64,000 bases of DNA from Candidatus Thorarchaeota archaeon (GTDB lineage Archaea > Asgardarchaeota > Thorarchaeia > Thorarchaeales > Thorarchaeaceae): NCBI GenBank assembly GCA_020348985.1, contig CP070761.1:947713-1011712 (forward strand). Reading direction: 5' to 3'. The notes below the pieces were generated by a model. It did not search any database. It was not told the DNA's origin and was given only the letters and a program-made list of their open reading frames with translations. Both the position numbers and the translations under genes were made by a program. Positions 61,368-64,000 of the stretch are shown here, piece after piece (the stretch's first letter is position 1; each line of letters opens with the position of its first letter).

Positions 61368-61964
61368 ATGACCGAACCTACAGTTTTCCACATCCAGAAA
61401 GGCAACCTAGTAAGAATGGTGGACCCTGGAGCATTTGGAAGAGGGGACTGCTATCTAGTCGACGCAGGAATGAAGCTGTACATATGGATTGGTCCCAACA
61501 GCTCGGTCGACGAGAAGTTCTTGGCTGCAGCGGAAGCAGTCTTTCGAGATACGGCACTGAAGGGCGATGCAGACATTGATCACATTGATGGTGGAGATGA
61601 ACCCGAAGAGTTCAAGGCACTCTTTGACGACTTCAAACTCACGGATGAGGATACAGAAGGGATTCTGAAGAAGGTCCAGCTAGAGAAACGGGAACACAAA
61701 CTCTGGCGTGTTCATCATGAAGGTGATGACACGTTCTTTGCAGAGGTCCCTATGGCACGTGAGTCCCTCAGGAGCGACGATGTCTTCATCTTAGACACGT
61801 TCGATGACATCTTCGTCTGGCGCGGGGCTGAGGCAAGTGCCCGCGAGAAGTTTGACGCAACTATGATTGCACGTAGGTACGATGCGGAAAGAGTGGGCGT
61901 CCAAGAGATTGAACTGATAGAAGAGGGGAGTGAACCACAGGACTTCCTAGACCTGCTTGGATAA
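61368..61964 (+). CDS. Two-domain gelsolin-like actin-regulating protein
   Basis: 198 residues forming two gelsolin repeats. Domain 1 (about 10-90) has MKLYIWIGPNSSVDEKFLAAAEAVFRDTALKG-type sequence with HIDGGDEPEEFKALFDDF. Domain 2 (about 105-195) has DDVFILDTFDDIFVWRGAEASAREKF and LIEEGSEPQDFLDLLG. The W-x-G and (E/D)-P-x-x-F signatures repeat in both. Thorarchaeal proteins of this kind (2DGel) bind and regulate actin; this gene is strong evidence for an Asgard source. Acidic residues could bind calcium. Confidence 0.92.
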   Translation: MTEPTVFHIQKGNLVRMVDPGAFGRGDCYLVDAGMKLYIWIGPNSSVDEKFLAAAEAVFRDTALKGDADIDHIDGGDEPEEFKALFDDFKLTDEDTEGILKKVQLEKREHKLWRVHHEGDDTFFAEVPMARESLRSDDVFILDTFDDIFVWRGAEASAREKFDATMIARRYDAERVGVQEIELIEEGSEPQDFLDLLG

Positions 61965-61970
61965 TACTGC

Positions 61971-63395
61971 TCACAGCACCATCCGGTATCTCCCAGGACG
62001 CGGCTCATATACTACACCTGCACTTTTCATGTCGGAGAGAGTCTTTGCCGCCTCATGAGTCTGGACATTGGCCTCTCTTGCGATCTCGTCAAGTGTAGGT
62101 CCCAAGGAACCTCTTTTTCCTGTGTCTAGCCTTTCTAGCGCACGCCACACCTTTGAGTTGAACTCATGTAGGCGAGCAGAGTTCCCATACTTTTGAATTG
62201 AGTCCGCTTTGAACTGTGACAGTTCGATGAACTCCTTGAGAGCAGGTTCTAGTACACGATTCCAAGACGCTTGCAAATCCTTGGAAGTAACCTTGTCCCT
62301 CCATCCTGCTCGTGCTGAAGATCTGGCAATTCTGAGGGTACTGAGCGGCCGGCCCAACGAGTCTGCGTCCAACAGTCCACCTCTACCTAGAACAATCTCA
62401 TCAAAACCAAAGCTCTCTCTGAGAATATCTATGCGGGAGATTACGTGTTTCGTAGCGGAATCGACCGATCGCGATGCGACTGCAGGATTCAGCATATGAC
62501 TAGTGATGACCGCTTTGATAATCGGAAGCCTTAGCTCTTGGGCGTTGCTACTTTCGACCCAGAAATCCTCCGCTGCTAGTGCGAGAGGCACATCAGGAAG
62601 TGTCGCCGTCGTTGTAGTCGTCAATGCCGCTATTGAGACCTCGGAGAATCCGGCAGAATCTATTCGTTCAACGCAAGGTTTGAACATGTCCGCCTTGGAG
62701 AGCTGTCCTATCTCAAATCGCCAACTTCGATTTGATAGAACAGGGATTCCACCGACTATCCGTGTGGTCCTGCTCCTACGGCGTAGAGCAGGCGGTAGAA
62801 TGTTCCTCATGAAGGAGAGCAGTCTCTGAACCTGTGGACGGGATGCAATCGCTTGAATTCCTGCCGTCATCCCACCAATGTGTCCTTCATATGGCGGACT
62901 TGAAACAAAGAGTCGTGCAAAGACTCTCTTGCTTGCCTCGGCCATGCCCACATGCTCAAAGAGCAGACTGGAGAGTTGCCTGAGTCCTAGAGGAGGATCA
63001 ATCTCGGACAGAACATCAACAGGTAACATTTCGATCGATTCGACAAGGAATGCCCTCTGTAATCCTATCTCGGACAAAGAGATACTGTTGGCAAGGACTT
63101 CAACGCGAGCACCGTCAGGGGGATGGTTGATGCCTTCCGTGAGGTATAGAAAGACTCCACCGTGCATCCAAGGGCTGGGAGTCAACAGCACTATCGACCT
63201 ATTCCTAGTTTGGCGAGCAAATCCGCGTAGTCGATATGAGCGACCGCCTGCTCTATCTATGAATTGGCGCTGATATCGTAGCTCCCACGATGCCAGCTGG
63301 GCGCCGAACTCTCTGTCAAACAGATCGCTTGAAGCGATAACATCGCCCAGTCTGTCTCTGGTCATGTCTTTGGAGAGCAAGCGATCATTGTCCAT
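61971..63395 (-). CDS. MCM-like protein lacking visible Walker motifs
   Basis: 474 residues. The C-terminus resembles MCM helicases: a lid-like helical segment LDADSLGRPLSTLRIARSSA, then RDKVTSKDLQASWNRVLEPA, and a final winged helix ending VVYEPRPGRYRMV. The middle has FARLFVSSPPYEGHIGGMTAGIQ where an AAA+ core would be expected, but I find no GxxxxGK(S/T) and no DExx. It may be an inactivated MCM relative or a different regulator sharing those domains. It is convergent with the gelsolin gene. Confidence 0.6.
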   Translation of the reverse strand: MDNDRLLSKDMTRDRLGDVIASSDLFDREFGAQLASWELRYQRQFIDRAGGRSYRLRGFARQTRNRSIVLLTPSPWMHGGVFLYLTEGINHPPDGARVEVLANSISLSEIGLQRAFLVESIEMLPVDVLSEIDPPLGLRQLSSLLFEHVGMAEASKRVFARLFVSSPPYEGHIGGMTAGIQAIASRPQVQRLLSFMRNILPPALRRRSRTTRIVGGIPVLSNRSWRFEIGQLSKADMFKPCVERIDSAGFSEVSIAALTTTTTATLPDVPLALAAEDFWVESSNAQELRLPIIKAVITSHMLNPAVASRSVDSATKHVISRIDILRESFGFDEIVLGRGGLLDADSLGRPLSTLRIARSSARAGWRDKVTSKDLQASWNRVLEPALKEFIELSQFKADSIQKYGNSARLHEFNSKVWRALERLDTGKRGSLGPTLDEIAREANVQTHEAAKTLSDMKSAGVVYEPRPGRYRMVL

Positions 63396-63488
63396 GCCTT
63401 GATTTCACAACCCTATACTTCGTTCTACATCGTTGTTCCTGTAAAAGGCTTCTAAAGGCCGTATGGAGGTGTTCACAACCGGCACAAT

Positions 63489-64000
63489 CTAGGTTTGCCT
63501 CAACTCTTCGAATCGATGACAACGAACCCAGTATCCTGATTCGACTTCCCGATACTCAGGGACTTCTTCCTTACAGATTTCTGAAGTGTGTTCACATCTT
63601 GTTTGAAAGACACACCCGGAGGGAAGATCTACTGGATTTGGAGGAGGACCAGTTATGCCCCGAAGACGTTGTCCCTTCTCCTTCATACGTCTAATCATTT
63701 CCATTGTCGGGAACGCCATCAGAAAGGCCTCTGAAAATGGATGGCCAGGCTCATTGAGGACACGTGATGTATCGCCATATTCGACAATATGACCGCCAGT
63801 CATGACAGCAATCTTGTCAGCAGTCTCAGCGACAACGGCCCGGTTGTTGCTAATTACCAAGAAGGAAAGGCCCATCTCTTCCTTTGCGATTCTCAGTGCG
63901 TCAAGTATCCATCTCTGTACGGTTGAATCAACAGCCGTCGTTGGTTCATCAGCGATGACCAAAGAGGGATTTGGAATCAAAGCCATGGCAGTAAGCATTC
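63489..64000 (-). CDS. Oligopeptide-type ABC transporter ATPase, C-terminal part
   Basis: The 3' portion of a DppD/OppD-like gene that runs beyond the window. Seen are the end of the signature region (MLTAMALIPNPSLVIADEPTTAVD with Walker B), the H-loop region where VISNNRAVVAETADKI has Asn for the usual His, and the oligopeptide C-terminal domain CVFQTRCEHTSEICKEE. It is of the same kind as the degenerate ATPase at 18.7 kb. Confidence 0.85.
   Translation of the reverse strand, partial: MLTAMALIPNPSLVIADEPTTAVDSTVQRWILDALRIAKEEMGLSFLVISNNRAVVAETADKIAVMTGGHIVEYGDTSRVLNEPGHPFSEAFLMAFPTMEMIRRMKEKGQRLRGITGPPPNPVDLPSGCVFQTRCEHTSEICKEEVPEYREVESGYWVRCHRFEELRQT

Noticed and set aside
1..64000. CRISPR arrays, insertion sequences, prophage or replication origin
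   Set aside because: No regularly spaced direct repeats, transposase, integrase, phage gene, or Orc1/Cdc6 with repeat clusters was seen.

Overview
The window reads as a chromosomal segment of an Asgard archaeon, most likely Thorarchaeota-like. Archaeal core genes are plain: TFB, Rpo12, geranylgeranylglyceryl phosphate synthase, SUI1/aIF1, archaeal ribosomal proteins, Rpp29, Cbf5/TruB, TiaS, RNase Z, tRNA splicing endonuclease, and TATA-type promoters. Several genes then point to Asgard: a two-domain gelsolin protein, an Arf-like GTPase with a longin/roadblock-like N-terminus, a free roadblock/LC7 protein, a Get3/ArsA ATPase, a DUF106/EMC3-like insertase, a Yip1-like protein, and a selenocysteine system with SepSecS and SelB. 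The phylum assignment is inference; the gene identities rest on visible motifs. I saw no insertion sequence, phage module or CRISPR array.

Layout. 1-3.2 kb: a minus-strand selenocysteine operon (selB, SepSecS, then an unrecognised gene cut by the window edge). 3.3-10 kb: a pilin-like protein, a NapH-type membrane ferredoxin, a ModE-like regulator, an AIR-synthase-like protein resembling methanogenesis marker 2, small hypotheticals, EndA, DUF47 and UppP. 10-22.5 kb: Get3 with a downstream microprotein, Rpo12, a radical SAM protein with an interrupted cluster motif, aIF1, TFB, MetAP, roadblock, GGGP synthase, an ICMT-like methyltransferase, a degenerate ABC ATPase, MobA and HypD. 22.5-25.5 kb: zinc-ribbon, winged-helix and coiled-coil hypotheticals and a ferredoxin.

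25.5-37.2 kb holds the ribosomal operon uL22-uS3-uL29-Rpp29-uS17-uL14-uL24-eS4-uL5-uS14-uS8-uL6-eL32-eL19-uL18-uS5-uL30-Hsp20-uL15-secY, preceded by a structured leader. After a decayed stretch (37.2-37.9 kb) and four accessory genes, the cluster resumes with adk-DUF106-eL34-cmk-eL14-truB and then the RNase P RNA gene, which lies in a space with no protein gene. 45-51 kb: Tsr3, a zinc-finger protein, TiaS, uS13-uS4-uS11, the longin-like/Arf-like GTPase, a QueG-like protein and an intron-containing tRNA-Ser(GGA). 51-64 kb: Yip1-like, asparaginase, RNase Z, two regulators, ITPase, an F420/LLM oxidoreductase, two amidohydrolase-type enzymes, Fpg/Nei, gelsolin, an MCM-like protein that appears to lack Walker motifs, and the end of an oligopeptide ABC ATPase.

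RNA processing is heavily represented: RNase P RNA and Rpp29, RNase Z, EndA with an intron-bearing tRNA, TruB, TiaS and Tsr3. The most unusual item is a complete alpha/beta-hydrolase reading frame at 39.1-39.9 kb interrupted by one in-frame TGA just before its conserved DLRGHG motif, followed by a strong 3' hairpin, in a genome fragment that also encodes selenocysteine insertion. It may be a selenoprotein, a fresh nonsense mutation or a sequencing error; the sequence alone cannot decide.
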